A stretch of DNA of 64,000 nt from Cupriavidus yeoncheonensis. GTDB taxonomy: Bacteria > Pseudomonadota > Gammaproteobacteria > Burkholderiales > Burkholderiaceae. Position numbers and translations under genes: made by a program. This document shows, piece after piece, positions 34,318 to 44,674 of this stretch (position 1 is the stretch's first letter; every line of letters begins with the position of its first letter). The stretch covers positions 1-64,000 of the forward strand of contig NZ_CAJPUY010000022.1 of assembly GCF_905397275.1 (NCBI RefSeq), read 5' to 3'. The notes beneath the pieces are model-generated. The model saw nothing but the letters and a program-made list of their open reading frames with translations. It did not search any database and was not told the DNA's origin.

Positions 34318-35094
34318 TCAACCGCGAACCAGCATTACCAAGGCCGTTGCGATCAGGCAAAGGGCGAACAGGGCGCGCAAGCGCCGCTCGGGCATGCGGT
34401 GCGCCAGCGCCACGCCCCACGAGATCGTCAGCATGCCGCCCAGCGAGAGCGGTATGCCGCAGGCCCAGTCCACGTGTCCCGCGTGCGCATAGGTGGCGAG
34501 CGCCACTACGGCCCCGGGCGTCACCAGGGCCAGCGCCAGCCCCTGTGCGGCCGCCTGTCGCATGCCGAACAGGCCGACCAGCGCCGGTGCCGCGACCACG
34601 CCGCCACCCACGCTGAAGAAGCCCGAGAACGCACCGCCCACCACACCGACAAGTGGCATCCAGCGCGGCGAGACGCGTGCGTGCTGCACGGTGGCCGCCC
34701 GCCCCGGCAGCAGGCGCCAGAGGAAATACAGCGCCAGGCCGATCATGAAGCAGGCGAACACGCGGCGCAGCAGTTGCGCATCGATGGCTGTGGCCGCGCG
34801 CGCCGACAAGTAGGTGGCCAGCACGGCGCTGAGCCCGAGCACCAGCGCCGTGCGCAGCGCAATGTCCGCGCGCCGCCGGTACTGCCAGAAGCCGATCAGC
34901 ACGTTCGGCGCGATCATGACCAGTGCCGTACCCTGGGCGAGCTGCTGGTCCATGCCGAACAGCAGCCCCAGCGCGGGGATCGCGATCAGCCCGCCGCCAA
35001 TCCCGAACAGGCCGCCTACGGCGCCCAGCAATCCGCCCAGACCAAAGATCAACAACGAAGACAGCAGGAAATGGGCGGGCAGCGGGTCGGGCAT
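34318..35094 (-). CDS. TauE/SafE-family membrane permease
   Basis: About 258 residues with seven to eight membrane segments in two similar halves (GGLLGAVGGLFGIGGGLIAIP and GGAFSGFFSVGGGVVAAP). It probably exports an organosulfur or carboxylic anion. The start is ambiguous: the ATG at 35094 leads straight into the first helix, while a GTG at 35145 would add a short basic leader; neither has a good Shine-Dalgarno. No linked enzyme. Confidence 0.88.
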   Translation of the reverse strand: MPDPLPAHFLLSSLLIFGLGGLLGAVGGLFGIGGGLIAIPALGLLFGMDQQLAQGTALVMIAPNVLIGFWQYRRRADIALRTALVLGLSAVLATYLSARAATAIDAQLLRRVFACFMIGLALYFLWRLLPGRAATVQHARVSPRWMPLVGVVGGAFSGFFSVGGGVVAAPALVGLFGMRQAAAQGLALALVTPGAVVALATYAHAGHVDWACGIPLSLGGMLTISWGVALAHRMPERRLRALFALCLIATALVMLVRG

Positions 35095-35228
35095 TGCGGG
35101 CACGGCGGCGAAACGGGAAGGAGCAACGGATCGGAAGCGGCTCACATCATACGCGAGCGACTTCGCTGCGGGCCCCCGCGCGGAAGGGCGACAAGACGCT
35201 GATATCGGCGTCGCCAGCCCGGCGCGCA

Positions 35229-35268
35229 GTGCATCACGCCCGGTGCATCACGCCCGGTGCATCAACCC
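35229..35268. repeat. 14-bp tandem repeat at the 3' end of the GFA-family gene
   Basis: GTGCATCACGCCCG twice in tandem plus a third partial copy. The last copy overlaps the stop codon of the minus-strand GFA-family gene. Confidence 0.75.
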
Positions 35269-35750
35269 GATAACAGGCCGTGCCGGCGATGCCATTCCTG
35301 CAGTGACTCGGCCGGCCACGTGCCGCAACGCACATGGCCCTTGCCGCGCGGCACGTCCACCCACTCGGGCGCGAAGTCGAGCCCGGCCTCGACCACGTCG
35401 GGCGGCCTGGGCAGCGGGGTATCGATGGCCGACGCGTGCGGATGGACCAGATGGGGCCAGCGCGGGTCGAACAGCCACAGCGCGCTGCCGCACCTGACGC
35501 AGAAATGCCGCTGCGCCGGCGAGCGCGTGGCCCGCTTGCCCGGCTCGCGCATGACCGCATGGTAGATGCCCAGGTACTTCTTGCCGCGCACGCGCAGCGT
35601 TGTGGCATCGCCGCCGAGGTTGATGGCATAGCCGCCGCTGCCGGCGGTCTTGCGGCAGATCGAGCAGTGGCAATGCATGAACGGATACGGCGAATCGGAC
35701 TCCAGCGAGAAGTGCACGGCGCCGCAATGGCACGAGCCTTCGAGATGCAT
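35262..35750 (-). CDS. GFA-family (CENP-V/GFA domain) zinc protein
   Basis: 162 residues. Zinc-site cysteines follow the family pattern: CHCGAVHF at residues 7-14, HCHCSICRKTAG, and CVRCGSALW. Family members bind glutathione adducts or other small molecules; the formaldehyde-activating activity first ascribed to the family is not assured here. The ATG at 35750 begins MHLEGSCHCG, the normal start. Confidence 0.9.
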   Translation of the reverse strand: MHLEGSCHCGAVHFSLESDSPYPFMHCHCSICRKTAGSGGYAINLGGDATTLRVRGKKYLGIYHAVMREPGKRATRSPAQRHFCVRCGSALWLFDPRWPHLVHPHASAIDTPLPRPPDVVEAGLDFAPEWVDVPRGKGHVRCGTWPAESLQEWHRRHGLLSG

Positions 35751-35857
35751 GGTAGGGCCTCCAGTCGAGCGTGGCGGGATGCCATTGACTGTAGGAGACG
35801 TGCCGCCCGGCGCAATGGGCGCTGTGCGGCTTGCGGCGGTGCCTCGGCGCGGAGGCG

Positions 35858-36529
35858 CTACAGCGCCTTGCGGAAGGTCAGGTTGATCCGCTCGTGCCCG
35901 AGCAGCGGATGGTCGCCGTCGGCCAGTGGCGCCACGCCATGGAAGGCCAGCCGCGCGGGGCCGCCCCACACCACCACGTCGCCATGCGCGAGCCGCGTGC
36001 GGGCGGGGCGGTCGGCGCGCCGCAGCCCGCCGAACAGGAACACCGCCGGCAGGCCGAGCGAGACTGACACGATGGGCGCGCGCAGGTCGCGCTCGTCGCG
36101 GTCCTGATGCAAGGACAGGCGCGTGCCGGGCACATAGCGGTTGACCAGGCAGGCGTCCGGCGCAAATCCGGCAAAGCCTGCCTCGGCGGCGGCGCGCGTG
36201 GCCAGGTCGAGGAATGCCGCCGGCATGGCGGGCCAGGTCTCGCCGCTGAGCGGATCGTGCCGGTCGTAGCGATAGCCCGTCCGGTCCGAGACCCAGCCGG
36301 CCTGCCCGCAGTTGGTCATGGCCACTGACATGCGCAATCCGCCCGGCGTGATCATGTGGCGCCACGGCGCCTGCCCGGCGACGTGGCCGATGTCGGCAAG
36401 CAACTGCGGCGCCTGCGCGCGCGCAAAGCCGCGCAGCACCACGGCACCGTCCGCGAGCGGTTCGGTCGCGCCGGTGGCGCCGCGCCAGTCGTCGGGGCTA
36501 TCCAGGTTGTCGAAGAGGTCGAACGTCAT
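35858..36529 (-). CDS. alkB: AlkB-type 2-oxoglutarate/Fe(II) DNA repair dioxygenase
   Basis: Oxidative demethylase for 1-methyladenine and 3-methylcytosine. The 223-residue protein has the AlkB order of motifs: VNRYVPGTRLSLHQDRDE (iron ligands H and D), LGLPAVFLFGG, AFHGV (second histidine) and RINLTFR, whose arginines bind 2-oxoglutarate. YDRHDPLSG and WPAMP are also AlkB-like. The ATG at 36529 (MTFDLF) is preferred over an upstream start. Single gene, without ada beside it. Confidence 0.92.
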   Translation of the reverse strand: MTFDLFDNLDSPDDWRGATGATEPLADGAVVLRGFARAQAPQLLADIGHVAGQAPWRHMITPGGLRMSVAMTNCGQAGWVSDRTGYRYDRHDPLSGETWPAMPAAFLDLATRAAAEAGFAGFAPDACLVNRYVPGTRLSLHQDRDERDLRAPIVSVSLGLPAVFLFGGLRRADRPARTRLAHGDVVVWGGPARLAFHGVAPLADGDHPLLGHERINLTFRKAL

Positions 36530-36745
36530 GGCACGGGGGCAGCGCACGGAGTCACGCGGCCATTATCGCCCCGGCGCTCGCGCGGTGCGGGCGGCAAGTG
36601 GCGCCGTCTCGCGCACATTCCCATCTTCCTCCAGGTATCCCTTTCATCGGCAGAATCAGGGTTTATACTTAGCCCCAACTTTCCTGGATTCCGGGCTGAC
36701 ATGGCCCTGGCGCCCGTCTGGTCGCCCCAGTCCCACCGCCGCATC

Positions 36746-36880
36746 ATGAAACGATTTCTCGCCTTCAGCCTTGTCGCCTGGCTCGCTGCCGCCCTGCTGA
36801 TCCTGGGACGCGACTCGGTTTCGATGATCGCACTGAGCGGCGTGGTCGCCCTCGCGGGCCTGGACATCTTCCAGCCCTGA
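36746..36880 (+). CDS. Small membrane protein of unknown function
   Basis: A 44-residue protein with two hydrophobic segments (FSLVAWLAAALLIL and MIALSGVVALAGLDIF) separated by GRDSV. An ATG at 36701 would lengthen it to 59 residues. A TATACT at 36664-36669 could be its -10 box. A bidirectional terminator follows 30 bp after the stop. I do not recognise the family. Confidence 0.55.
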   Translation: MKRFLAFSLVAWLAAALLILGRDSVSMIALSGVVALAGLDIFQP

Positions 36881-36909
36881 GTCCGGCGCCGGCAGCATGC
36901 CGAAAGAAC

Positions 36910-36934
36910 AAAGGCCGCCCGAGAGGCGGCCTTT
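36910..36934. terminator. Bidirectional terminator between the small membrane gene and fliK
   Basis: AAAGGCCGCC, 5-base loop, GGCGGCCTTT: a 10-bp perfect stem with A/T flanks on both sides, serving the convergent ends. Confidence 0.82.
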
Positions 36935-36972
36935 GTCATGGCGCTTGCGGCGCCTGCCGGTCTGGCAAAGGG

Positions 36973-38406
36973 TCAGGCAAAGGTATCGACCTCTCCCTGT
37001 GCCAGCGCGCGCGCCGGACGGACCGGCGCGGCGATGGGTGCGGCCTGGGAATCGGCAGCGGCCAGGGTCGTGCCGAAGCCCGCATGGCCGCGACCGCTGC
37101 CGGCCTGCTGCTGTTGCTGCTGGCCGTTGCCGGCCTGGCCGGCAAAGCTGTCCGCGCCCACCGAAGTCTGGCCGAGCTGGATGCCGCTTTCCGACAGCGC
37201 GGTGCGCAGGTGCGGCAGCGCGGCTTCCACCGCCGCGCGCACGGCCTGGTGCGGCGAAACGAACTGCGCCTGGGCCTGGTCGTTGACCACGTTGAGCACC
37301 ACCTTGAGCGGACCGAGGTTGGGCGGATTGAGCTGCAGTTCGGCGCTCTGGCTGCCTTGCGTGGTCAGCCGGATCATCTGCTGGCCCAGCGCCTGCGGCC
37401 ACTGCGTATCGTTCAGCGGCGGCGCCACGACCGGGCGTGCGGCGGCGGCGACGGCGGCCGGTGCGGCCGAAGGGGTCTGGTTCGCCAGCACGGCGGCAAT
37501 GGCCGGTGCGGCGCCATCGTTCTGCGTGACCGTCGCGGCATCGCCCGTCCTGGCGGCGACCGGCACGGGCGTGAACGGGGCGGCGGCGGGTTTGCCGTCC
37601 TGGGCGGCGCCGTCTGCCTGCGGCAGCGCGGCATGGCGGGCGTGGCCCGTGCCCGCCTGGGATTGGCCATCGGCGAACTGGCCGGTTTGGCCCTGGCGCG
37701 CATCCGCCATGGCATTCAGCGCGGTGCCCGGCGTGGTGGCAGCCTGGGTGCTGTCGGTCGTCGCTGGCTGTGCCGAGGCGCCCGGCAGCGCGGTGCGCTG
37801 CGACAGGATGTTGGCCAGCGTGTCGGCTGCGGTCGGCGCGGCGGCGTTGGCCGAGGTTGCAGCGGCGGCGTCCTTGATCGATGCCTGGATGGCCTGTTTC
37901 CCGGCGGCGTCGGATGTCACACCGGCAAGTGCCGCGCTGGCTGCATCGGCCGATGCGGCGGCCGGGGCTTGCAGCATGGCGAGGCCGTTGGCGCCGGCGG
38001 CGCCGAGCGCGGCGCTGTCCGCCGCGCCGTTGCCCGCTGCGGCCGGGACCGGGGTGGCCGGCAGCAAAGCGTCCAGTGCCGCAGCTGCGGCGCCCGCGTC
38101 GGCAGCCTGGCTGCTGCCGTCGTCCTTCTGGTCCTTATCGTCATGGTCCTTGCGGCGGCCCGGCTTGCCCGCAGCCGCGCGGGCCGCGTCGGTGGCCTGG
38201 CTTTCCTTCGCCGGCGAGCCGCTGGCAGGCTGGGCGCTGCTGCCGGAGTCCTGGCGCGATTCAGGGCGCGATTCAGGGCGCGCGTTGTCCTGCGCGCGCG
38301 ACAGCGCGCCGCTGAAGGCATTGTTCCCGGCGTCTGCCGCCATGCTGCGGCTGGCGGGATCTGCCTTGGCGCTGGCGTTGCTGACGATCTGGCTGATATC
38401 GATCAT
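36973..38406 (-). CDS. fliK: Flagellar hook-length control protein FliK
   Basis: 477 residues. The long Ala/Gln/Ser-rich middle is the low-complexity ruler region. The conserved C-terminal domain at about 345-405 (LQLNPPNLGPLKVVLNVVND, LPHLRTALSESGIQLGQ) talks to FlhB to switch export specificity. A polyglutamine run follows near residue 430. Last gene of the fliF-K run, ending at a terminator. Confidence 0.92.
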   Translation of the reverse strand: MIDISQIVSNASAKADPASRSMAADAGNNAFSGALSRAQDNARPESRPESRQDSGSSAQPASGSPAKESQATDAARAAAGKPGRRKDHDDKDQKDDGSSQAADAGAAAAALDALLPATPVPAAAGNGAADSAALGAAGANGLAMLQAPAAASADAASAALAGVTSDAAGKQAIQASIKDAAAATSANAAAPTAADTLANILSQRTALPGASAQPATTDSTQAATTPGTALNAMADARQGQTGQFADGQSQAGTGHARHAALPQADGAAQDGKPAAAPFTPVPVAARTGDAATVTQNDGAAPAIAAVLANQTPSAAPAAVAAAARPVVAPPLNDTQWPQALGQQMIRLTTQGSQSAELQLNPPNLGPLKVVLNVVNDQAQAQFVSPHQAVRAAVEAALPHLRTALSESGIQLGQTSVGADSFAGQAGNGQQQQQQAGSGRGHAGFGTTLAAADSQAAPIAAPVRPARALAQGEVDTFA

Positions 38407-38429
38407 GGATGAATGCTTGCCCTCTGGGC

Positions 38430-38882
38430 TCAGTTGAGTCGGCTGCCGGCGTCGCGGGCCAGTCGTGCGGCGTATTCGTCGTTGGTGCGCTGCTCGCGGC
38501 GCGCGACCACTTTTTCCTCGCGCGCATCGGCGCGCGCGATCAGGGTGTCGAAGGAGTTCAGGCGGCGCTTCTGCTTCTGCCAGTTGCTGCGCCCGGTCAG
38601 CAGGTCGGCTTCGGCCTTGTCCAGCGCGGCGGTCTGCTGGCGGATGGCGTGGTCCAGCGAATCCAGGAAGCGCGAGAAGTCGTGCCAGCGGCTGGTGGTC
38701 ATGCCTTCCGCCGCCACCACCTGCATGCGTTCGCGGTATTCCTGCCGGTACTGCGTGAGCTGGTTGAGCTGCTGCTCGGCCTGGGTCCGCAGCCCCTGCA
38801 GCCGTCCGAGTTCGCGCGCGGCGGCATCGGTGTCGTTCTGGGCCAGTTCGGACAACGTCATCAGGGGATTCGGTCTAGCCAT
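38430..38882 (-). CDS. fliJ: Flagellar export chaperone FliJ
   Basis: 150-residue coiled-coil protein that works with the FliI ATPase ring. Heptad-like helices run almost the whole length ([34 protein letters not shown]). The start overlaps the last bases of fliI, giving translational coupling. fliK follows 23 bp later. Confidence 0.9.
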   Translation of the reverse strand: MARPNPLMTLSELAQNDTDAAARELGRLQGLRTQAEQQLNQLTQYRQEYRERMQVVAAEGMTTSRWHDFSRFLDSLDHAIRQQTAALDKAEADLLTGRSNWQKQKRRLNSFDTLIARADAREEKVVARREQRTNDEYAARLARDAGSRLN

Positions 38883-40341
38883 GTTCGCTCCTGTCGAAGA
38901 GGCTATGCAGCTGCCCGATCGCATCGTCGTAGCCGGCGCGCTCGTGGATGTCCTGCTGCAGGAAGGCTTCCATCCGGGGGTGGAACCGGATCGCCAGATC
39001 CAGTTCGGGATCGTTGCCGGGCACATAGGCGCCCACGCTGATCAGGTCGCGGTTGCGCTGGTAGCGCGACATCAGCTGCTTGAAGCGGCGCACCGAAGCA
39101 AACTGCTCGGGCGAAATCAGCGCGGTCATCGCCCGGCTGATCGAGGCTTCCACGTCGATCGCCGGATAGTGGCCGGCCTCGGCCAGGCTGCGCGAGAGCA
39201 CGATGTGGCCGTCCAGGATGGCGCGGGCCGAGTCGGCAATCGGGTCCTGCTGGTCGTCGCCCTCGGTCAGCACGGTATAGAAGGCCGTGATGGAGCCGCC
39301 GCCTTCGGGGCCGTTGCCGGTGCGTTCCACCAGCGTGGGCAGCTTGGCGAAGACCGACGGCGGATAGCCCTTGGTGGCCGGCGGCTCGCCGATCGCCAGG
39401 GCGATCTCGCGCTGGGCCATGGCATAGCGCGTGAGCGAATCCATGATCAGCAGCACATGCTTGCCCTGGTCGCGGAAATACTCGGCCAGCCGCGTGGAGT
39501 AGGCGGCGCCCTGCATGCGCAGCAGCGGCGAGCAGTCGGCCGGGGCCGCCACCACGACGGAGCGCGCGCGGCCTTCCGCGCCGAGGATGTGTTCGATGAA
39601 TTCCTTCACCTCGCGGCCGCGTTCGCCGATCAGGCCGACCACGATCACGTCCGCGCTGGTGTAGCGCGCCATCATGCCGAGCAGCACGCTCTTGCCCACG
39701 CCGGAGCCCGCGAACAGGCCCATGCGCTGGCCACGCCCGACGGTCAGCATGCCGTTGATGGCGCGCACGCCGGTGTCGAGCACCGTTTCGATCGGCGCGC
39801 GCATCAGCGGGTTGATCTGCTCGCCCGACAGCGTCACTTCCTGCGCAGCCCGGATCGGGCCCAGGCCGTCGAGCGGCCTTCCGGCGGCATCGACCACGCG
39901 GCCGAGCATGCCTTCCCCCACGGGCAGGCGCTTGGAACCGGGCTCGCGCGGTGCGCTGGCGCCCTGGGGCTGCGGCGACGGCTCGAGCGGATAGACGCGC
40001 GCGCCGGGCAGCAGGCCGACCACGTCGGATTGCGGCATCAGGAACAGGCGGTCCGCGCCAAAGCCGACCACTTCGGCTTCGGCCGTGCGCGCTGCGCCGG
40101 GGCTGGCGCTGAACTGCCCCGCCGGCAGTTCGATCAGGCAGTCGCTGCCGACGGGCAGGCGCAGGCCCACGGCTTCCAGCACCAGGCCGGCCGCGCGCGT
40201 GAGCCGGCCGCAACTGCGCTTGCTGTCCAGGCCGGCGATATCGGCCTGCGCCGCGTTCAGCGCGTGGCGCCAGTGCTGCGCGTGCGCGACCGGCGCAACT
40301 TCATGGTCATCCGCGCGGGATGCCGTGGCGGCGTCAGTCAT
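38875..40341 (-). CDS. fliI: Flagellum-specific ATPase FliI
   Basis: 488 residues, F1-beta-like export ATPase. The Walker A loop is [16 protein letters not shown]. Walker B is in [20 protein letters not shown], followed by the [18 protein letters not shown] segment typical of FliI/YscN. The start ATG at 40341 overlaps the end of fliH by eight bases; longer frames are unnecessary. An N-terminal domain (about 1-110) contacts FliH. Confidence 0.95.
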   Translation of the reverse strand: MTDAATASRADDHEVAPVAHAQHWRHALNAAQADIAGLDSKRSCGRLTRAAGLVLEAVGLRLPVGSDCLIELPAGQFSASPGAARTAEAEVVGFGADRLFLMPQSDVVGLLPGARVYPLEPSPQPQGASAPREPGSKRLPVGEGMLGRVVDAAGRPLDGLGPIRAAQEVTLSGEQINPLMRAPIETVLDTGVRAINGMLTVGRGQRMGLFAGSGVGKSVLLGMMARYTSADVIVVGLIGERGREVKEFIEHILGAEGRARSVVVAAPADCSPLLRMQGAAYSTRLAEYFRDQGKHVLLIMDSLTRYAMAQREIALAIGEPPATKGYPPSVFAKLPTLVERTGNGPEGGGSITAFYTVLTEGDDQQDPIADSARAILDGHIVLSRSLAEAGHYPAIDVEASISRAMTALISPEQFASVRRFKQLMSRYQRNRDLISVGAYVPGNDPELDLAIRFHPRMEAFLQQDIHERAGYDDAIGQLHSLFDRSEHG

Positions 40342-41107
40342 GCGGCGGCTCCCACGGATCGTCGCGGCCCATGGCCCTGACCACGCGCGTCCAGCGGGTT
40401 TCCAGCCTGGCGTCGAGTTCGCCGCTGGCGGCGCTGGCAATGCAGCCGCCACGAGCGACGGCCGGATCCGCGCGCAGGGTCCATCCGGCGGCTTCGAGTT
40501 CGCCCTGCATATGGGCTTCGATCAGACCCACGTCTTCCGGGTGAAGCAGCAGGCATGGCGAGCCGGACAGCGCCGGTTCGCTCGTGAGCAGTTCGCGCAC
40601 GGCGGGCAGCAGGACTTCGGGATCGTCTTCCACGCGGCCGCGGACGAGCTGGCGCGCGACGTCCAGCGCCAGCGTGACCAGCGCATCGGACACTTCCTGG
40701 TCCACGCCGGCCAGTGCCTTGCGGAAGTTCCCGGCCAGGCCGTGCAGGCGCGTGGCTTCGTTGCGCGCGCCTTCCAGGCCGCGTGCATAGCCTTCGCGGT
40801 GGCCGTCGCCGTAGCCCTGGGTCTGGCCCTGGGTATAGCCCTGTGCATAGCCTTCCTTGCGGGCGCCGTCGCGCATGGCTTCGAGCGCCGCGAAGTCGAT
40901 CGGCGGCGGCGCCGGCTCGGCGGGTGCTTCCCGCACGATCTCGCGCATCGCGTCGCGCGGGTCCAGGGAACCCATGTTCCAGCGTTGCCATCCGGCGCCA
41001 CGCGTGCGGCGCGGCGGCTCGAATGCGGCAAAGCCGTCGGCATCGCCGCCGGCCGGGCTCTCGCGCAGCGCGAGACGTGCGGCAAGGCCGCGCTCAGACA
41101 TAGGCAT
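40334..41107 (-). CDS. fliH: Flagellar assembly protein FliH
   Basis: 257 residues, regulator and stator of FliI. It contains the hallmark glycine-spaced repeat helix ([20 protein letters not shown] and on), i.e. repeated G-x3-G, near residues 80-110, then a FliH/YscL C-terminal domain. The ATG at 41107 has GGAGGA directly upstream. It overlaps the end of fliG by 14 bases. Confidence 0.92.
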   Translation of the reverse strand: MPMSERGLAARLALRESPAGGDADGFAAFEPPRRTRGAGWQRWNMGSLDPRDAMREIVREAPAEPAPPPIDFAALEAMRDGARKEGYAQGYTQGQTQGYGDGHREGYARGLEGARNEATRLHGLAGNFRKALAGVDQEVSDALVTLALDVARQLVRGRVEDDPEVLLPAVRELLTSEPALSGSPCLLLHPEDVGLIEAHMQGELEAAGWTLRADPAVARGGCIASAASGELDARLETRWTRVVRAMGRDDPWEPPHD

Positions 41108-42116
41108 CGTCTCCTCCGCCAATCTGGACTTCGCCGGCATCGGCCAGGCGTCTTACCACCTGCAGGATGGCCTTCTGCTCGGCCTCGACCTGCGACACGC
41201 GCACCGGGCCCAGCGCATCCAGGTCTTCGCGCAGCATTTCGCCGGCGCGGGTGGACATGTTGCGGATGAACTTGTCGCGCAGCTCCGGCGGCGCGCCCTT
41301 GAGCGCGACGATGAGCGATTCGGTGGCGATTTCCTTGAGCACGCGCTGGATACCGCGGTCGTCGACCTCCAGCAGGTTCTCGAACAGGAACATCTCGTCG
41401 ATGATCTTCTGCGCCAGGTCGCCGTCGTGCAGGCGCACGCCGTCGATCACGGCTTCTTCGTGCGCGGTGCTCATCAGGTTGATGATCTCGGCCGCGGTGC
41501 GTACGCCGCCCATGCGGCTGCGCTTCAGGCTCTGGCCCGACAGCAGCTTGGACAGCACGTCGGTCAGCTCCTGCAGCGCGCCCGGCTGCACGCCGCCGAA
41601 GGTGGCGATACGCAGGATCACGTCGTTGCGCAGGCGCTCGGTAAACATTGCCAGCACCTCGGACGCCTTCTGGCGGTCCAGGTGGATCAGGATGGTGGCG
41701 ATGATCTGCGGATGTTCCTCGCGGATCAGTTCGGCCACCGAGGTCGAATCCATCCAGTTCAGCGAGTCGATGCCGCTGCCCGGGTCGCGCGATTCCAGGA
41801 TGTCCTCGATCACCGACTGGGCGCGCTCTTCGCCCAGCGCCTTGTTCAGCACGCTGCGGATGAACGAGCTCGAATCCACGTTCAGCGCCAGGTACTGCTC
41901 GGTCTCGCCGCGGAACTCGCCGAGCACGCCGGCCATTTCTTCGCGCGTCACCGACCGGAGTTCGGCCATGGCGGAGCCAAGCTCCTGTACTTCGCGCTGG
42001 GACAGGTGCTTGAATACTTCGGCGGCGGCGTCCTCGCCGATCGCCATCATCAGGATGGCGCTCTTCTGCAGGCCGGAGGTCGGGGCGGAGGCGGAAGCGG
42101 CTTTAGCGGAGGTCAT
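41094..42116 (-). CDS. fliG: Flagellar motor switch protein FliG
   Basis: 340-residue rotor protein. The N-terminal domain binds FliF ([20 protein letters not shown]), the middle domain carries [15 protein letters not shown] and the C-terminal torque domain has the charged helix ([19 protein letters not shown]) and [22 protein letters not shown] prefer the ATG at 42116 over a TTG two codons earlier; either way it overlaps the end of fliF. Confidence 0.95.
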   Translation of the reverse strand: MTSAKAASASAPTSGLQKSAILMMAIGEDAAAEVFKHLSQREVQELGSAMAELRSVTREEMAGVLGEFRGETEQYLALNVDSSSFIRSVLNKALGEERAQSVIEDILESRDPGSGIDSLNWMDSTSVAELIREEHPQIIATILIHLDRQKASEVLAMFTERLRNDVILRIATFGGVQPGALQELTDVLSKLLSGQSLKRSRMGGVRTAAEIINLMSTAHEEAVIDGVRLHDGDLAQKIIDEMFLFENLLEVDDRGIQRVLKEIATESLIVALKGAPPELRDKFIRNMSTRAGEMLREDLDALGPVRVSQVEAEQKAILQVVRRLADAGEVQIGGGDDAYV

Positions 42117-43818
42117 TGCCAATCCAGTTCTTGATTACGCTGGCAACCAGGCGCGGGTCGCGTTGCGCGGCGTCACGCACCAGTGCGAGGTCACTTTCAT
42201 ACTTCGCGGCCAGCCGCAGGACTTCCGGATTGGCCGGCTCATCGGGCGGCAGCAGTTCGGCCGCGGCCTCTTCAGCCGTCACGGGCGCCGGCAGCGGCGG
42301 GGTGGTGTAGCGGCGCAGGATCGGGCGCGCCACCTTGAACCACGCGAACAGCGCCAGCAGCGCCAGCAGCAGGTAGCCGGCGCCGGTCTTGGCCAGGTCG
42401 ATCATTTCAGGTTGCTTCCACACGGGCAGTTCAGGCGTGACTTCGCGGTCGACGGTGAAGGGGCTGTTCACGACATTGATCGAGTCGCCACGGTCGGCCG
42501 AGAAGCCCATGGCTTCCTTGGTGAGGTTCTGGATCTGGGCCAGCAGCGCGGGCGGCAGCGCCTGGGCGACCATCTTGCCCTTGGCATCGGGCTGCTGCCG
42601 GTAGTTCACCACCACCGCGACCGACAGGCGGCGCACGCCGCCCGGCGCCTGCTGCACGTGGCGCACGGTGCGGTCGAGTTCGTAGTTGACGGTGGAGTCG
42701 CGGCGGTTGCTGCTCGGGCCGCCGGAGGCGGTCGAGCTGGCACCCTGTGCGCCCTGGGCTTGTCCTGCCTGCGCGCCCTGAGGCTGCGCGGGCGCGCCGG
42801 CCTGGCCGGGCGCCTGCCCGGCGCGCGGCGTCTGCGCGGTGGTGACCGGTGCCGCGGCTGGTGCCGGCGGTTGGTTGGACAGCGCGCCCGGCACGCCGCC
42901 CGGCGGAGTCGCGCCTTGCTGGTTCGACTCGCTCGTCTGCTGGCTGCGGATGGCCGCGTGGGTCGGGTCCTGGTTCGGCTTGTAGCTCTCGTCGGTGTGC
43001 TCGACGATGGAGAAGTCCACGTCGGCCGTCACCTGGGCGCGCACATTGTCCTTGCCGACGATCGGCGCCAGGATCGACTCGATGCGCTTGAGGTAGTTCT
43101 GTTCCAGCGCCTGTACGTACTTGAGCTGGGTGGCATCGAGCATGCGCTCGTTGCCGCTGTTCGACAGCAGGTTGCCATGCTGGTCGACGATGGAGATCGC
43201 CTTGGGCGTCAGTTCCGGCACGCTCGACGACACCAGATGGCTGATCGCCGCGACCTGGCCTTCATCGATGGCACGGCCCGGGTGGAGCTGCAGCACGATC
43301 GACGCCGTCGGCTTCTGGCGTTCGCGCACGAACAGCGTCGGCTTGGGAATGGCCAGGTGCACGCGCGCCGACTGCACGGCCGCGATCGACTCGATCGAAC
43401 GCGCCAGCTCGCCCTCAAGGCCGCGCTGGTAGTTGACCTGTTCGGCGAACTGGCTGATGCCGAACTTCTGGTTGTCCATCAGTTCCAGGCCCGTGGTGCC
43501 GCTCCTGGGCAGGCCTTGCGAGGCCAGGCGCAGGCGCGTCTCATGCACCTTGTCGGCCGGGACCATGACCGCGCCGCCGCCTTCGGCGAACTTGTACGGC
43601 ACGTTCATCTGCTGCAGCGACTGCAGCACCGCGCCGCCGTCGCGCTCGGACAGGTTGCTGTACAGCACCTTGTAGTCCGGTGCGCGCGACCACAGCACCC
43701 CGACGGCGATGGCCGCGGCCAGCGCCGCGCCACCCAGCATCATGGGCAGCTTCGGATTGGCCTTGAGGCGCTCGATCATTTCACCCGGGCGGCCAGGCAA
43801 GGACACCGCCGCGGTCAT
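42103..43818 (-). CDS. fliF: Flagellar MS-ring protein FliF
   Basis: 571 residues. Membrane segments at about 30-48 ([14 protein letters not shown]) and 440-460 ([14 protein letters not shown]) bracket the periplasmic ring domains ([38 protein letters not shown]). The Gln/Ala/Gly/Pro-rich stretch near 285-345 is a disordered loop larger than in E. coli. The C-terminus engages FliG. First gene of the minus-strand class II run. Confidence 0.95.
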   Translation of the reverse strand: MTAAVSLPGRPGEMIERLKANPKLPMMLGGAALAAAIAVGVLWSRAPDYKVLYSNLSERDGGAVLQSLQQMNVPYKFAEGGGAVMVPADKVHETRLRLASQGLPRSGTTGLELMDNQKFGISQFAEQVNYQRGLEGELARSIESIAAVQSARVHLAIPKPTLFVRERQKPTASIVLQLHPGRAIDEGQVAAISHLVSSSVPELTPKAISIVDQHGNLLSNSGNERMLDATQLKYVQALEQNYLKRIESILAPIVGKDNVRAQVTADVDFSIVEHTDESYKPNQDPTHAAIRSQQTSESNQQGATPPGGVPGALSNQPPAPAAAPVTTAQTPRAGQAPGQAGAPAQPQGAQAGQAQGAQGASSTASGGPSSNRRDSTVNYELDRTVRHVQQAPGGVRRLSVAVVVNYRQQPDAKGKMVAQALPPALLAQIQNLTKEAMGFSADRGDSINVVNSPFTVDREVTPELPVWKQPEMIDLAKTGAGYLLLALLALFAWFKVARPILRRYTTPPLPAPVTAEEAAAELLPPDEPANPEVLRLAAKYESDLALVRDAAQRDPRLVASVIKNWIGNDLR

Positions 43819-44262
43819 GCGCGCGCTCCGGTCAGGGCCGGGCCGTTGCCCCGATCGCTCTGGCGATGGTGACCGCCATGGACGTCGGCACGCCTCACTT
43901 CGGCACGGCTCATTTCAGGCTGCTGAGAAAACACGCGTACTCCCGGGATGGTTGTCTGGAACATCGCACCGGACGGGAGACGCAAGGCGAAGCCCGCGCC
44001 TTTCCGGCACGGTAGCGATGATCGGTCAACGCGGGCAGCCACAATCTGGTGAATAGGCTGGGTTTTCCTCCCGATTTCGGCTGATGGAGGGCTGGCGGCG
44101 ACGGGTACGCTTTGCCTGCTGAAATTGGGCGACGAGTGCGTGCGAGCTGGCTGCAATGTGGATCTTGCGGCTCGTTCCGACGGCATTCGCGCGTCTGGCT
44201 ATCGTCAAACAACAGGAACCGGCTCCGGCGCTTCAGCCACGGCCGGCAGGGAAACCAGTCTC
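43819..44262. other. Divergent promoter region between fliF and fliE
   Basis: About 440 gene-free bases between the two class II flagellar transcripts. It must contain promoters in both directions. I saw no clear sigma-28 or sigma-54 site, so control by FlhDC on sigma-70 promoters is the default inference. Confidence 0.5.
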
Positions 44263-44586
44263 ATGACCACGCTATCTCCGATCGAGGGCATGCTGCAGCA
44301 ACTGCGCGGCCTGGCCCAGACCGCTACCGGCAACAGCTCGCAGGCGGCCGCGCCGGCGGCTGCCGGCGGCTTTGCCGGCGAACTGCAGCGCAGCCTGAGC
44401 CGCATCAATGCCTCGCAGGAACGCGCCTACGGGCTGTCCGAGGCGTTTGAACTGGGCAAGCCCGGTGTGGCGCTCAATGATGTGATGATCGAACTGCAGA
44501 AGGCCAATGTGTCGTTCCAGACGGGGGTGCAGGTGAGGAACCGGCTGGTGCAGGCGTATCAGGAAATGATGAATATGCCGGTGTAA
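44263..44586 (+). CDS. fliE: Flagellar hook-basal body protein FliE
   Basis: 107 residues, adaptor between MS ring and rod. The C-terminal half is conserved (LNDVMIELQKANVSFQTGVQ, VRNRLVQAYQEMMNMPV). The ATG at 44263 follows an AGGGAAA; longer frames are upstream shadow. It is divergent from fliF and ends at a strong terminator shared with the fhlB gene. Confidence 0.94.
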   Translation: MTTLSPIEGMLQQLRGLAQTATGNSSQAAAPAAAGGFAGELQRSLSRINASQERAYGLSEAFELGKPGVALNDVMIELQKANVSFQTGVQVRNRLVQAYQEMMNMPV

Positions 44587-44622
44587 GGCCGTGCCGGCAG
44601 GCGCCGGCAAACCGGATATCAG

Positions 44623-44660
44623 GCAGCCCCTGTGCCGCGCGAGCGGGCAGGGGCTGCTTT
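44623..44660. terminator. Bidirectional terminator between fliE and the fhlB-like gene
   Basis: GCAGCCCCTG and CAGGGGCTGC form a 10-bp stem with a 15-base loop, followed by TTT on the plus strand. Confidence 0.75.
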
Positions 44661-44674
44661 CATTTGGGGTGGAA

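Noticed and set aside
41167-43872. A 901-codon open frame antisense to fliF and fliG
   Set aside because: Composition (Arg/His/Gly/Gln-rich) is typical of shadow frames; the opposite strand encodes clear FliF and FliG.
43819-44262. A sigma-54 promoter between fliF and fliE
   Set aside because: No GG-N10-GC pair with the right flanks was found on either strand.
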